From the NCBI GenBank assembly GCA_025455795.1, contig JALOLW010000020.1:1-17215 (forward strand): a DNA stretch of 17,215 nucleotides, in the 5' to 3' direction. The DNA comes from Spirosomataceae bacterium (lineage in GTDB: Bacteria; Bacteroidota; Bacteroidia; Cytophagales; Spirosomataceae). Below are positions 7,180 through 14,016 of this stretch, one piece after another; position 1 is the stretch's first letter, and every line of letters begins with the position of its first letter. Under the pieces are notes generated by a model. That model was given only the letters and a program-made list of their open reading frames with translations, ran no database searches and was not told where the DNA came from. Both the position numbers and the translations under genes were made by a program.

Positions 7180-8427
7180 ATGTACCCTACCCCCAAAACC
7201 TCTGAATTTCGCCTCATGCTTTGGGGCGCGTTGGCCGCGTTCTGCACCTACGCTTGTATGTATGCGTTTAGGCGCGCCATCACCGCCGCTACTTTTGACG
7301 GCATGGCGTTTTGGGGTGTCAACTACAAAATCTGGTTGATTACGTTTCAAGTCTTTGGCTACGCCGTTTCCAAACTCATCGGCATCAAGGTTGTGTCAGA
7401 AATGCGCGCTTCGCAACGGGTGGTTTACCTATTGGGTTTTGTGGGCATGGCAGAATTGGCCTTGTTGGGATTTGCGGTTGTGCCTGCGCCTTACAACATC
7501 CCCTTTCTGTTTCTCAACGGTCTGCCGCTGGGCATGGTCTATGGCACGGTGTTGAGTTTTTTGGAAGGCCGCCGTCAGACCGACGCGCTCGTGGCGGGGC
7601 TCACAGCCTCGTTTATTTTTGCGTCGGGTTTTGTCAAAACCGTCGGTAAAACCCTACTCAACAACGGCATTACGGAGTTTTGGATGCCCTTCGTGACGGG
7701 ACTGCTGTTTACGTTACCGTTACTGTTGTCGGTGTGGGCGTTAGCGAAATTGCCCCCCCCAACCGAGTCTGACAAAGCCGAGCGCACCGAACGAACCTCC
7801 ATGAACGCCGCCGACCGTGGACGATTTATCCAAACGTTTTCGGTGGGTTTGGTTTTGTTTATCGTCGCGTATGTGTTTCTGACGGCTTTCCGCGACTTCC
7901 GCGACAACTTCGCCCCCGAAATCCTCCAAGCAGCGGGGGTCAATGACCCGCTGATTTTTACACAAAGTGAAACCACCGTGTCGGTGGTGATTTTGCTACT
8001 AATGGCTACCCTGCGGTGGGTCAAAGACAACTGGCGGGCGTTTTATGTCATCAATGGCCTCTTGATTTTGGGCGGCTTGACGGTGGGCGTGAGTACGTGG
8101 CTGTTTCAGCAGGGATTGCTCTCGGCGGGGGTGTGGTTTACGCTCACGGGCGTGGGGCTGTACTTGGCGTATGTGCCTTGCAACGGCCTCTATTTTGAGC
8201 GGTTTGTGGCGGCTTTTAAGTACGTCAGTACGGTGAGTTTTGTGGTGACGCTGGCCGACTGGTGGGGCTATTTGGGGACGGTGGCCGTATTACTCTACAA
8301 AAACTTCGGCCAGCCCGACATCAGCTTTTTAGATTTTTTTATCTATGCTGGCTACGTGCTGGCCGTGTTGTATGTCGTACTGATTGTGACCTCTTTTGGC
8401 TATTTCCGTAAGAAGTATGAAGCCTAA
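7180..8427 (+). CDS. DUF5690 family multi-pass membrane protein (MFS-like)
   Basis: The 415-residue protein has about 11-12 hydrophobic segments and a charged loop (PPPTESDKAERTERTSMNAADRGRF) in the middle, as in a two-half transporter. The N-terminus TYACMYAFRRAITAATFDG and the FRDFRDNFAPEI segment are typical of the DUF5690 family, which is found mainly in Bacteroidota and distantly resembles the major facilitator superfamily. A substrate is not known and cannot be read from the sequence. The ATG at 7180 gives a short cytoplasmic lead before the first membrane helix. It stands alone: 133 bp separate it from the upstream ABM gene, and the next gene converges on it. A -7-like element precedes it. 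Confidence 0.88.
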   Translation: MYPTPKTSEFRLMLWGALAAFCTYACMYAFRRAITAATFDGMAFWGVNYKIWLITFQVFGYAVSKLIGIKVVSEMRASQRVVYLLGFVGMAELALLGFAVVPAPYNIPFLFLNGLPLGMVYGTVLSFLEGRRQTDALVAGLTASFIFASGFVKTVGKTLLNNGITEFWMPFVTGLLFTLPLLLSVWALAKLPPPTESDKAERTERTSMNAADRGRFIQTFSVGLVLFIVAYVFLTAFRDFRDNFAPEILQAAGVNDPLIFTQSETTVSVVILLLMATLRWVKDNWRAFYVINGLLILGGLTVGVSTWLFQQGLLSAGVWFTLTGVGLYLAYVPCNGLYFERFVAAFKYVSTVSFVVTLADWWGYLGTVAVLLYKNFGQPDISFLDFFIYAGYVLAVLYVVLIVTSFGYFRKKYEA

Positions 8428-8539
8428 AGGCGATGGATTTTCCCCTATATTGATAAATTTATTCCCAAAAAAAGCCTTGAAGTACTTAGCAAGAACGCAA
8501 CAATCATAGGATTGGAGATTTTTACGATTACGCGCATTT

Positions 8540-8860
8540 TCACACAAACACAATATCAGTAATCAATTCATAGCCAAACTCGCGGTTGAGCGATTCGATG
8601 AGTTTGCGTTTGGCTATTACCAGCTCGTTGGTCAAAGGCGCGGAGTCCAATTGAAGAAACAATACTTTGTCTTTGACGTACAGGTGCGACGTGCGCGAAG
8701 CAATCTGTGGCCCGACCAACTTCTCCCAAAAAACCTTCACCGAAGACTCGTCAAACTGCGTGCGTAGCTGATACCGGTCGAGCAACTGCCCGATGGCATC
8801 TCCCACGGTGGTCGCTCCCGGGCGGCGAGCGGCATTGTCTTTGTTGAAGCGATAAACCAT
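8540..8860 (-). CDS. DUF721 / DciA-like protein
   Basis: The ATG at 8860 gives about 106 residues. A GTG at 8896 would extend it by 12 residues, but that codon lies in a dispersed repeat (8891-8949), so the inner start is preferred. The DUF721 pattern is clear: TTVGDAIGQLLDRYQLRTQFDESSVKVFWEKLVGPQIASRT, then a strand-rich part (LYVKDKVLFLQLDSAPLTNELVIAKRKLIESLN). In many bacteria lacking DnaC or DnaI, DUF721 proteins (DciA) help load the replicative helicase. Short Bacteroidota versions like this are usually annotated only by the domain, so a replication role is an inference. It converges on the DUF5690 gene across 112 bp. Confidence 0.85.
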   Translation of the reverse strand: MVYRFNKDNAARRPGATTVGDAIGQLLDRYQLRTQFDESSVKVFWEKLVGPQIASRTSHLYVKDKVLFLQLDSAPLTNELVIAKRKLIESLNREFGYELITDIVFV

Positions 8861-8890
8861 TGATTTTTCGGGATTGGGGTCAATGAGGTA

Positions 8891-8949
8891 GAACACGGGT
8901 TAGAACGGATTATCCGTTTAAATCTGTTTAATCTGTTCCATCCGTGTTC
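8891..8949. repeat. Dispersed ATCYGTT-type repeat with inverted arms
   Basis: The outer arms GAACACGG (8891-8898) and CCGTGTTC (8942-8949) are perfect complements. Inside is a 15-nt palindrome, AACGGAT-T-ATCCGTT (8904-8918). Four related units follow (ATCCGTTTAA, ATCTGTTTA, ATCTGTTCC, ATCCGTGTTC). Repeats of this GGATT/ATCCGTTT style are familiar between genes in many Bacteroidota genomes (from memory). It lies between the DUF721 gene and the serine hydrolase gene and argues against the upstream GTG start of the former. Confidence 0.65.
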
Positions 8950-8981
8950 TATGGTTATTTAACAAAGGTATAAATACAGAG

Positions 8982-10058
8982 CTACTTCACCAAATCGGCG
9001 ATGAGGGAGTCCATGGTTTCGTGAGCGTTGTTGTTGAGGACGATGACCGTTTTTTGTTGGTCGAGAAGCCGAACGATGATGGTCTTGTAGCCGGGGTTAT
9101 CGCCCGTGTGCGATACCACACGCCCGCCGTTGGCATCTTTTTGAATATCCCACCCAAAACCGTAGTTGGAAACCGTACCGTTGTTGAGTTTGTGGGGCGA
9201 GAAAGCTTGTTCCAACGTTTTGGCACTGACCAACCGCTGCGTGTAAAGAGCTTGGTCCCACTTCAACAAGTCCTGCGCCGTGCTGCTGATGCGCCCTGGG
9301 CCCTTGCGATTGCCGAGCCAAACGGTGTAGTCAGAAGCGTGAAATTTGTTGGCGTTGATGTACTGTCCTTGTTCGTTTTTGAGATGTCCTGCCGCAAAAT
9401 TTTTGACTTGTGCTTTGGCTTCCAACGTGCGGATGTCGGTGTCGGTCATTTGGAGCGGACGGAATATCCACTCCCGACAGAGTTCGATAAAATCACGCCC
9501 CGATGCTTTTTCGGCGATGCTCGCCAACAGTACGTAGCCTGTGTTGCTGTATTCGTATTTTTCGTTGGGGGCAAAAAGCGCGGGCGGGGCGTAGCGGTTG
9601 AGGTACTGAATGATAGCGGGGTTGTCGGCCACTTTGGTTTTATCCCAATGTTTATCCATAATATCTTGATAGTCAGGCAGTCCGCTGGTGTGCGTGAGCA
9701 AATGACGAATCGTGATGTTGGGATAAGGCACTTGGACGTATTGGCTGATGGGGTCGTCGTATTGGAGTTTTCCTCGCTCTTGGAGCATCATCACAATCAT
9801 GGCCGTAAACTGCTTACTGACCGATGCCAACTCGAAAATATCGGTTTTTTGTAACGCTTCGCCCGTTTCAAAACGACGCTTACCCGTGGACGCTTCAAAC
9901 GTGATTTTACCGTTTTGAGCAACAAGTGTTACGCCACTAAAACCCGCCGCAGCGGCTTTGTCGAGGGCGATTTGGTGGGGTGATTGGGCAGTGGCGGTGG
10001 TGAGGGTAATCATGCAAAAAATGACGATGCTGGTCAGGGGTTTGAGGTCTAAGTTCAT
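8982..10058 (-). CDS. Secreted serine hydrolase, beta-lactamase / class C penicillin-binding protein family
   Basis: The ATG at 10058 gives 358 residues; a TTG three codons upstream is less likely. The N-terminus is a signal peptide (hydrophobic TSIVIFCMITLTTATAQS) for export. The catalytic set of the family is complete: S-V-S-K with nucleophile Ser 79 and Lys 82, Y-S-N at 170-172, and H-T-G at 317-319. Members include D-amino-acid peptidases, esterases and beta-lactamase-like enzymes. HLLTHTSGLPDY and YGFGWDIQ are typical of the broad class C-like group rather than true AmpC. Substrate and any antibiotic role are undetermined. It is likely transcribed alone, with dispersed repeats on both sides. 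Confidence 0.92.
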   Translation of the reverse strand: MNLDLKPLTSIVIFCMITLTTATAQSPHQIALDKAAAAGFSGVTLVAQNGKITFEASTGKRRFETGEALQKTDIFELASVSKQFTAMIVMMLQERGKLQYDDPISQYVQVPYPNITIRHLLTHTSGLPDYQDIMDKHWDKTKVADNPAIIQYLNRYAPPALFAPNEKYEYSNTGYVLLASIAEKASGRDFIELCREWIFRPLQMTDTDIRTLEAKAQVKNFAAGHLKNEQGQYINANKFHASDYTVWLGNRKGPGRISSTAQDLLKWDQALYTQRLVSAKTLEQAFSPHKLNNGTVSNYGFGWDIQKDANGGRVVSHTGDNPGYKTIIVRLLDQQKTVIVLNNNAHETMDSLIADLVK

Positions 10059-10154
10059 GAATATCAAGGGTTTGCTATGTTTTTAAAAATTATTAAGATT
10101 CCATTAATGAATGATTTATCATATTTGCACAAGTTTTATTCTATTTTAAATTTT

Positions 10155-10218
10155 ACCGCCAAGACGCAAGGACACTAAGAAGGAATTCAAAAATTTTGCG
10201 TCTTCGCGCCTTAGCGGT
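10155..10218. repeat. Dispersed imperfect inverted repeat (ACCGCNAAG / CTTNGCGGT type)
   Basis: The left arm starts ACCGCCAAGACGCAAGGACA and the right arm ends TCTTCGCGCCTTAGCGGT. The right arm's complement matches the left with several mismatches around a loop of about 14 nt containing GGAATTC. This is the familiar 'accgccaagacgcaaag' intergenic repeat seen in many bacterial genomes (from memory). It lies between the ends of the serine hydrolase promoter region and the DUF2461 gene, where the fold could also slow or stop transcription of the latter. Confidence 0.7.
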
Positions 10219-10248
10219 TCAAAAAATAGAACTTTCAAAGCACTGTTC

Positions 10249-10932
10249 TTACAGTTCAAAAACCTCTTCTTCTTCGTCAAAAAACAAGTAGTTGAGGTAG
10301 TCGCAGTAGGGTTTGAGGAGTCGGCAGCCGTGGATAATTTTTGGGGCAAAATCGGGTTGGATTAGTTCATCGTCGGGGAATTTGTGCATAAAAAACAACT
10401 GCTTGCGCTTCAACAACGCGGCTTCGGGGTGGTCTTCGGCGTAGCCTTTGGGCGCACGACTGAGGCTTTCGCCCCAAATATCGGCGAAAAACGCTCGAAA
10501 ATCTGCCTCTTCGATGATGCCTTTGAGCGACTGCGGATTGAAATCTATTTCTTGCCGAAACTTCGCCAAGTGCTTGGGCGTGGGATTCCACATTCCTGCG
10601 CCCAAAAAAGATTCGCCCTGCGGTTGGATGTGCAAATAATAATCAATACGCCCCGAATGTCGCCCGCCCGGGCCAATCGCCGCACTGAGCCACTGCTTAT
10701 AGGGCGATTTGTCTTTGGAAAAACGAATGTCGCGGTTGATGCGAAAAATACAATCTTTCACCGTTGTATTGGGTAGGTTTTCAAACTCCCCTACCCCCGT
10801 AAGCAGGGTTTGAACCAGTCCTTCGAGGTCTTTTTTGGCGGTTTCGTAGCGTTTACGGTGGACATCAAACCACTCGCGGTGGTTGTTGGCGGCAAGATCT
10901 TTTAAAAAGTCAATGGTGGCTTTGGTAAGCAT
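10249..10932 (-). CDS. DUF2461 (TIGR02453) family protein
   Basis: The 227-residue protein starts at an ATG at 10932. The family signature is present throughout: FLKDLAANNHREWFDVHRKRYE at the N-terminus, FRINRDIRFSKDKSPYKQWLSA near residues 60-82, and PGGRHSGRIDYYLHIQPQGESFLGAGMWNP near 90-115. The family is widespread in Bacteroidota and other bacteria, cytoplasmic, and of unknown biochemical function. No signal peptide or membrane segment is present. The C-terminus is acidic (FFDEEEEVFEL). The gene is divergent from trpS, with 93 bp between the start codons in which both promoters must lie. Confidence 0.92.
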   Translation of the reverse strand: MLTKATIDFLKDLAANNHREWFDVHRKRYETAKKDLEGLVQTLLTGVGEFENLPNTTVKDCIFRINRDIRFSKDKSPYKQWLSAAIGPGGRHSGRIDYYLHIQPQGESFLGAGMWNPTPKHLAKFRQEIDFNPQSLKGIIEEADFRAFFADIWGESLSRAPKGYAEDHPEAALLKRKQLFFMHKFPDDELIQPDFAPKIIHGCRLLKPYCDYLNYLFFDEEEEVFEL

Positions 10933-10986
10933 TTGATTTCGTATTTTGGCCTAAAAGTAGCAATTTTGCCCCAAAATCGCCACACC

Positions 10987-11018
10987 AATCACTCAATCAC
11001 TCAATCACTCATTCACTC
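10987..11018 (+). repeat. Octanucleotide tandem repeat in the trpS leader
   Basis: Three perfect AATCACTC units (10987-11010) are followed by a fourth, ATTCACTC (11011-11018), ending 7 bp before the trpS ATG. They occupy the ribosome-binding region. Three units equal 24 bp, so an in-frame extension into the repeat is open but encodes only NHSITQSLIHSLI-type sequence unlike any TrpRS N-terminus. Confidence 0.8.
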
Positions 11019-11025
11019 ATTAATT

Positions 11026-12000
11026 ATGTCACGCATCCTCACAGGTATTCAGAGTAGCGGCAAACCACACCTCGGCAATATTTTGGGAGCAATTCTGCCC
11101 GCTATCCAAATGTCGGCCCAATCAGGCAACGAGTCTTTTTTGTTTATCGCTGATTTACACTCACTTACTACCATCAAAGACCCCGCCGTACTGCAAGAAA
11201 ATACCCGCGCGGTGGCAGCGGCGTGGTTGGCCTGTGGGCTTGATACGAGCCGCGTAACGTTCTATCGGCAGTCGCAAGTGGCGGCGTATCATACCGAACT
11301 GACGTGGTACTTGTCGTGCCTCACGCCTTATCCGATGCTGGCCAATGCCCACTCGTTCAAAGACAAATCTGACCGTTTGGCCGATGTCAATGCGGGTCTT
11401 TTTACGTATCCTGTTTTGATGGCCGCCGACATCATCTTGTACGACGCGCACTACGTACCCGTGGGCAAAGACCAAAAGCAACACCTGGAAATGACCCGCG
11501 ACATGGCCGAAGCCTTCAATCGAGCTTACGGTGAGACGTTTGTGGTGCCAGAGGGCGTGATTGACGAGCGCATCATGGTGATTCCAGGCATTGACGGACA
11601 GAAAATGAGCAAGTCTTACGGCAACTACATTGATATTTTTCAACCCGAGAAAGAGTTGCAAAAGGTAGTCAAAAAAGTGATTTCTGACTCTACGCCTCTC
11701 GAAGCCCCCAAAGACCCCACCAACGACGTTACTTTCAAACTATATTCGCTCATTGCGCCTGCTGCCGATGTCGAAACGATGCGTCAAAATTATTTGGCGG
11801 GGGGCTACGGCTACGGACACGCCAAGCAGGCGTTGTTTGAAGCGTTGAAAACTCGTTTTGCCAAAGAGCGGGAATTGTTTGATTATTATTATCACCAAAA
11901 CCCAGCGGCGTTGGAACAAAAACTCCAAGAAGGGGAAGAAAAAGCGCGGGCTATTGCGGCTCAGAAAATGAATGAGGTGCGAGGGAAACTGCGATTTTAA
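11026..12000 (+). CDS. trpS: Tryptophan--tRNA ligase
   Basis: The 324-residue class I aminoacyl-tRNA synthetase charges tRNA-Trp with tryptophan using ATP. The frame is open from 10933, but the first 31 codons include the leader repeat. The ATG at 11026 gives MSRILTGIQSSGKPHLGN, matching the family start. The HIGH-type motif is PHLGN at residues 14-18. GKDQKQHLEMTRD marks the tryptophan/adenylate site, and KMSKS is at 193-197. Length and motifs are complete. No leader peptide with Trp codons, T-box or other attenuator was seen. Nothing indicates a specialised or resistance-type copy. The PAP2 phosphatase gene starts 3 nt after its stop, so the two are probably cotranscribed. Confidence 0.97.
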   Translation: MSRILTGIQSSGKPHLGNILGAILPAIQMSAQSGNESFLFIADLHSLTTIKDPAVLQENTRAVAAAWLACGLDTSRVTFYRQSQVAAYHTELTWYLSCLTPYPMLANAHSFKDKSDRLADVNAGLFTYPVLMAADIILYDAHYVPVGKDQKQHLEMTRDMAEAFNRAYGETFVVPEGVIDERIMVIPGIDGQKMSKSYGNYIDIFQPEKELQKVVKKVISDSTPLEAPKDPTNDVTFKLYSLIAPAADVETMRQNYLAGGYGYGHAKQALFEALKTRFAKERELFDYYYHQNPAALEQKLQEGEEKARAIAAQKMNEVRGKLRF

Positions 12001-12003
12001 GCC

Positions 12004-12576
12004 ATGCTCCACCAAGTCCAACAAATTGATACACAGCTATTTTTGTACCTCAACGGTCTCCACGCGCCCTGGGCTGATACGCTCATGTATTGGGTCACGC
12101 AGCGCAACAGTTGGATAGGGCTGTACGCTTTGCTTATTGTGTGGCTGATTTGGCAGTACAAAAACCGCGCGGCAGTCATCATCGGGGCATTGATAATCAC
12201 CGTCGCGTTGGCCGACCAAGCCACGTCGTCGTTGCTCAAACCGTGGGTGGAGCGACTGCGCCCTTGCTACGTGGCTTACCTCAAAAATCAGGTACATTTG
12301 GTGGTAGAGGGTTGCGGCGGTACGTACGGATTTGCCTCGTCGCACGCGGCCAATAGCTTCGGGTTAGCGGTGGCGTTGTGGTTGTGGATTGGCAAAAAAT
12401 ACCAATGGGTGGGTTGGTTTTTCTTCCCGTGGGCAGCGTTGGTGTCGTACAGCAGGATTTACGTGGGGGTGCATTATCCGCTCGATGTACTCGCGGGCGC
12501 GCTCATAGGCGCTGGAGCAGGCTTTTTTGTTAAACGATTATTGGGGATGTTTGTGCCGAGCGGTCAGAGACTCTAA
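12004..12576 (+). CDS. PAP2 family lipid phosphatase
   Basis: The 190-residue membrane protein has about five to six hydrophobic segments and all three PAP2 motifs. K79-x6-R86-P87 reads KPWVERLRP. S112-S113-H114 reads GFASSHAANSFG, with Ser in place of the usual Pro-Ser-Gly. S150-R151-x5-H157-x3-D161 reads SRIYVGVHYPLDVLAG. His 114 and His 157 would form the phospho-histidine relay. Likely substrates are undecaprenyl pyrophosphate, phosphatidylglycerol phosphate or lipid A phosphate; the sequence does not decide between them. Its Cys residues at 88 and 104 flank the second loop. The ATG is 3 nt after trpS, and the stop codon overlaps the start of a strong terminator hairpin. Confidence 0.93.
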   Translation: MLHQVQQIDTQLFLYLNGLHAPWADTLMYWVTQRNSWIGLYALLIVWLIWQYKNRAAVIIGALIITVALADQATSSLLKPWVERLRPCYVAYLKNQVHLVVEGCGGTYGFASSHAANSFGLAVALWLWIGKKYQWVGWFFFPWAALVSYSRIYVGVHYPLDVLAGALIGAGAGFFVKRLLGMFVPSGQRL

Positions 12577-12615
12577 AAAAATAAGCGCGCGGCAGAGCCG
12601 CGCGCTTATTTTTTT
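12575..12615. terminator. Perfect 19-bp bidirectional terminator
   Basis: The arms 12575-12593 (AAAAAAATAAGCGCGCGGC) and 12597-12615 are exact complements around the 3-nt loop AGA. The GC-rich core is flanked by A7 and T7, so it works as an intrinsic terminator on both strands. It serves the PAP2 gene on the plus strand, whose TAA it overlaps, and the coiled-coil protein gene on the minus strand, whose stop is 12 bp away. Confidence 0.95.
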
Positions 12616-12626
12616 AAAATCGTTTC

Positions 12627-13271
12627 CTACTGCTTTCCAGGCACTTTGGCTTTGGCGGTGTCAAAGGTTTTCTTTTTGGCCTCCAAATCAGTTTGAGAAG
12701 TCGCCACGTCTTTTTGGTTGATTTCGAGGTCTTTTTTCAACTGCGCCAGTTCCTTTTCGGCCTTTTCGATGTCTTTTTTGAGGGTTTCGCCCTTGCGAGT
12801 GAGCTTGTTGAAATTTTTCTCGGACTCTTTCATGGCTTCTTCGGCTACGCGGGCGTCGTCCATGAGGAGGGCATCTTCGGCAAATTTTTTCAAAAATGCT
12901 TCGGCTTCGGCGTAGCCTTTTGAGCCTTGCGTAACATAAGCCCCGTTGCCCAAATCCAAATAAATAAACACCTGTGACATCCCCTTAGAAGAACTCACCC
13001 GACTCGCCAAGTTGATGGGCGACGATGAAATGCTCGAAATGTTGGCCTCTGACAAGCGATACACCCCGCCGCGTGAGCTATTGACCTTGCCGTATTGTTT
13101 CAAATAGGCTTCCCAGTATTTTTCAAGGTACTTGTCTTCGATTTTGGTCGTCACGTACAAGCCTTCAAAACTGGCTTTTTCGATGTCTTGTTTGCCGGGC
13201 AATACTGTTTGGGCGGAGGTGCTGACAATGGCTAAAACACCCAAAATAAGCGAAAATATGAACTTTTTCAT
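12627..13271 (-). CDS. Secreted protein of unknown function with C-terminal coiled coil
   Basis: The 214-residue product begins with a clear signal peptide (MKKFIFSLILGVLAIVSTSAQ). The mature N-terminal half is mixed (GLYVTTKIEDKYLEKYWEAY, then VFIYLDLGNGAYV) and matches no family I can name. From about residue 150 to 207 it is rich in Lys, Glu and Leu in heptad-like spacing (LKKDIEKAEKELAQLKKDLE), a likely coiled coil. It has no lipobox or membrane anchor after the signal, so it is probably periplasmic or secreted. It lies 93 bp downstream of the response regulator gene on the same strand, with an inverted repeat in the gap, and ends at the shared terminator. Control by the two-component system is possible but unproven. 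Confidence 0.8.
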   Translation of the reverse strand: MKKFIFSLILGVLAIVSTSAQTVLPGKQDIEKASFEGLYVTTKIEDKYLEKYWEAYLKQYGKVNSSRGGVYRLSEANISSISSSPINLASRVSSSKGMSQVFIYLDLGNGAYVTQGSKGYAEAEAFLKKFAEDALLMDDARVAEEAMKESEKNFNKLTRKGETLKKDIEKAEKELAQLKKDLEINQKDVATSQTDLEAKKKTFDTAKAKVPGKQ

Positions 13272-13312
13272 GGTTTTGATAAGGTTGATTTACGTAAGTT
13301 TTGCGTTGAATT

Positions 13313-13337
13313 TGACGTTAGACGTGGGCAAACGTCA
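13313..13337. promoter_or_regulatory. Inverted repeat TGACGTT-N11-AACGTCA, possible operator
   Basis: The 7-bp arms at 13313-13319 and 13331-13337 are perfect complements, with a third GACGT inside the spacer (13321-13325). It lies about 42 bp upstream of the secreted coiled-coil gene and just after the response regulator gene. A dyad here could be bound by a dimeric regulator, such as the neighbouring LuxR-type response regulator. No Bacteroidota -7/-33 pair is evident nearby. Confidence 0.4.
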
Positions 13338-13364
13338 CACAAAACTACGACCAAATCATCAAAA

Positions 13365-14015
13365 TCAAAGCAAATCGTTTTTGAAGGCATACGCTACCAA
13401 ACCAGCGGTGTTGCGGGTGGTGGTTTTTTCGAGCAAGCGAAGCCGATGCCCTTCTACGGTGCGCGGACTTACAAAGAGTTTTTCACTGATTTCGAGCGTA
13501 GAAAGTCCTTCACACAGGTATTGGAGCACTTCGCGCTCGCGGGTGGAGAGGTTGATTTTATTGTTGAAAGTAGGCGGCGGTGGCGAGGCACGTGTTACGA
13601 GTTTGCGATGCAGGGCTTTCGACACAAAATCGCTGTAGTAGTAGCCGTCGGTCATCACTCTACGAATGGCGTTTTCTACTTCGCCAGGCTCGGTATCTTT
13701 GAGCAGATAGCCGTTTACGCCTTTTTCGAGCAGGTGAATGATAAAGCGGTCTTCTTCGTGCATAGAGACAATAATGACCTTCACTTGGGGAAACAGCGTG
13801 TGGATATGCTCGGTGGTCTCTACGCCGTCCATGACGGGCATTTGCAAGTCCAACAGCGCAATGTCGGGTTTGACTTTGGCGAGTAGTTCCAACAACTCTT
13901 TTCCGTTGGCAGCTTCACCAATCAGCTCAAAATCAGCGATTTGGTTGAGCATAGCCGCCATACCTTTGCGAAAAAGGTTGTGGTCGTCGGCGATAACTAA
14001 TTTTATTTTTTCCAT
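13365..14015 (-). CDS. NarL/FixJ-family two-component response regulator
   Basis: The 216-residue protein has an N-terminal receiver domain and a C-terminal LuxR-type DNA-binding domain. Receiver residues are intact: Asp 10 and Asp 11 (VIADDH), phosphoacceptor Asp 56 (ALLDLQMPVMDG), Ser 84 and Lys 106 (GYLLKD). A Pro-rich linker (SPPPPTF, 144-150) leads to the four-helix HTH (LSTREREVLQYLCEGLSTLEISEKLFVSPRTVEGH, about 156-190). Phosphorylation by the partner kinase should promote dimerisation and promoter binding. Its ATG is one nucleotide after the kinase stop (TAATATG), so the pair is translationally close and coexpressed. The target genes are unknown; the secreted coiled-coil gene is the nearest candidate. 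Confidence 0.96.
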   Translation of the reverse strand: MEKIKLVIADDHNLFRKGMAAMLNQIADFELIGEAANGKELLELLAKVKPDIALLDLQMPVMDGVETTEHIHTLFPQVKVIIVSMHEEDRFIIHLLEKGVNGYLLKDTEPGEVENAIRRVMTDGYYYSDFVSKALHRKLVTRASPPPPTFNNKINLSTREREVLQYLCEGLSTLEISEKLFVSPRTVEGHRLRLLEKTTTRNTAGLVAYAFKNDLL

Positions 14016-14016
14016 A

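Noticed and set aside
9021..9854. Plus-strand open frame (277 codons) opposite the serine hydrolase
   Set aside because: The hydrolase frame has a signal peptide and every catalytic motif; the opposite frame shows no family features.
8982..10058. Antibiotic-resistance beta-lactamase
   Set aside because: The broad class C-like serine hydrolase family shares SxxK, YxN and HTG motifs; nothing specific to AmpC-type resistance enzymes is visible.
10933..11025. N-terminal extension of TrpRS
   Set aside because: It runs through the octamer repeat and lacks similarity to TrpRS; the family start is at 11026.
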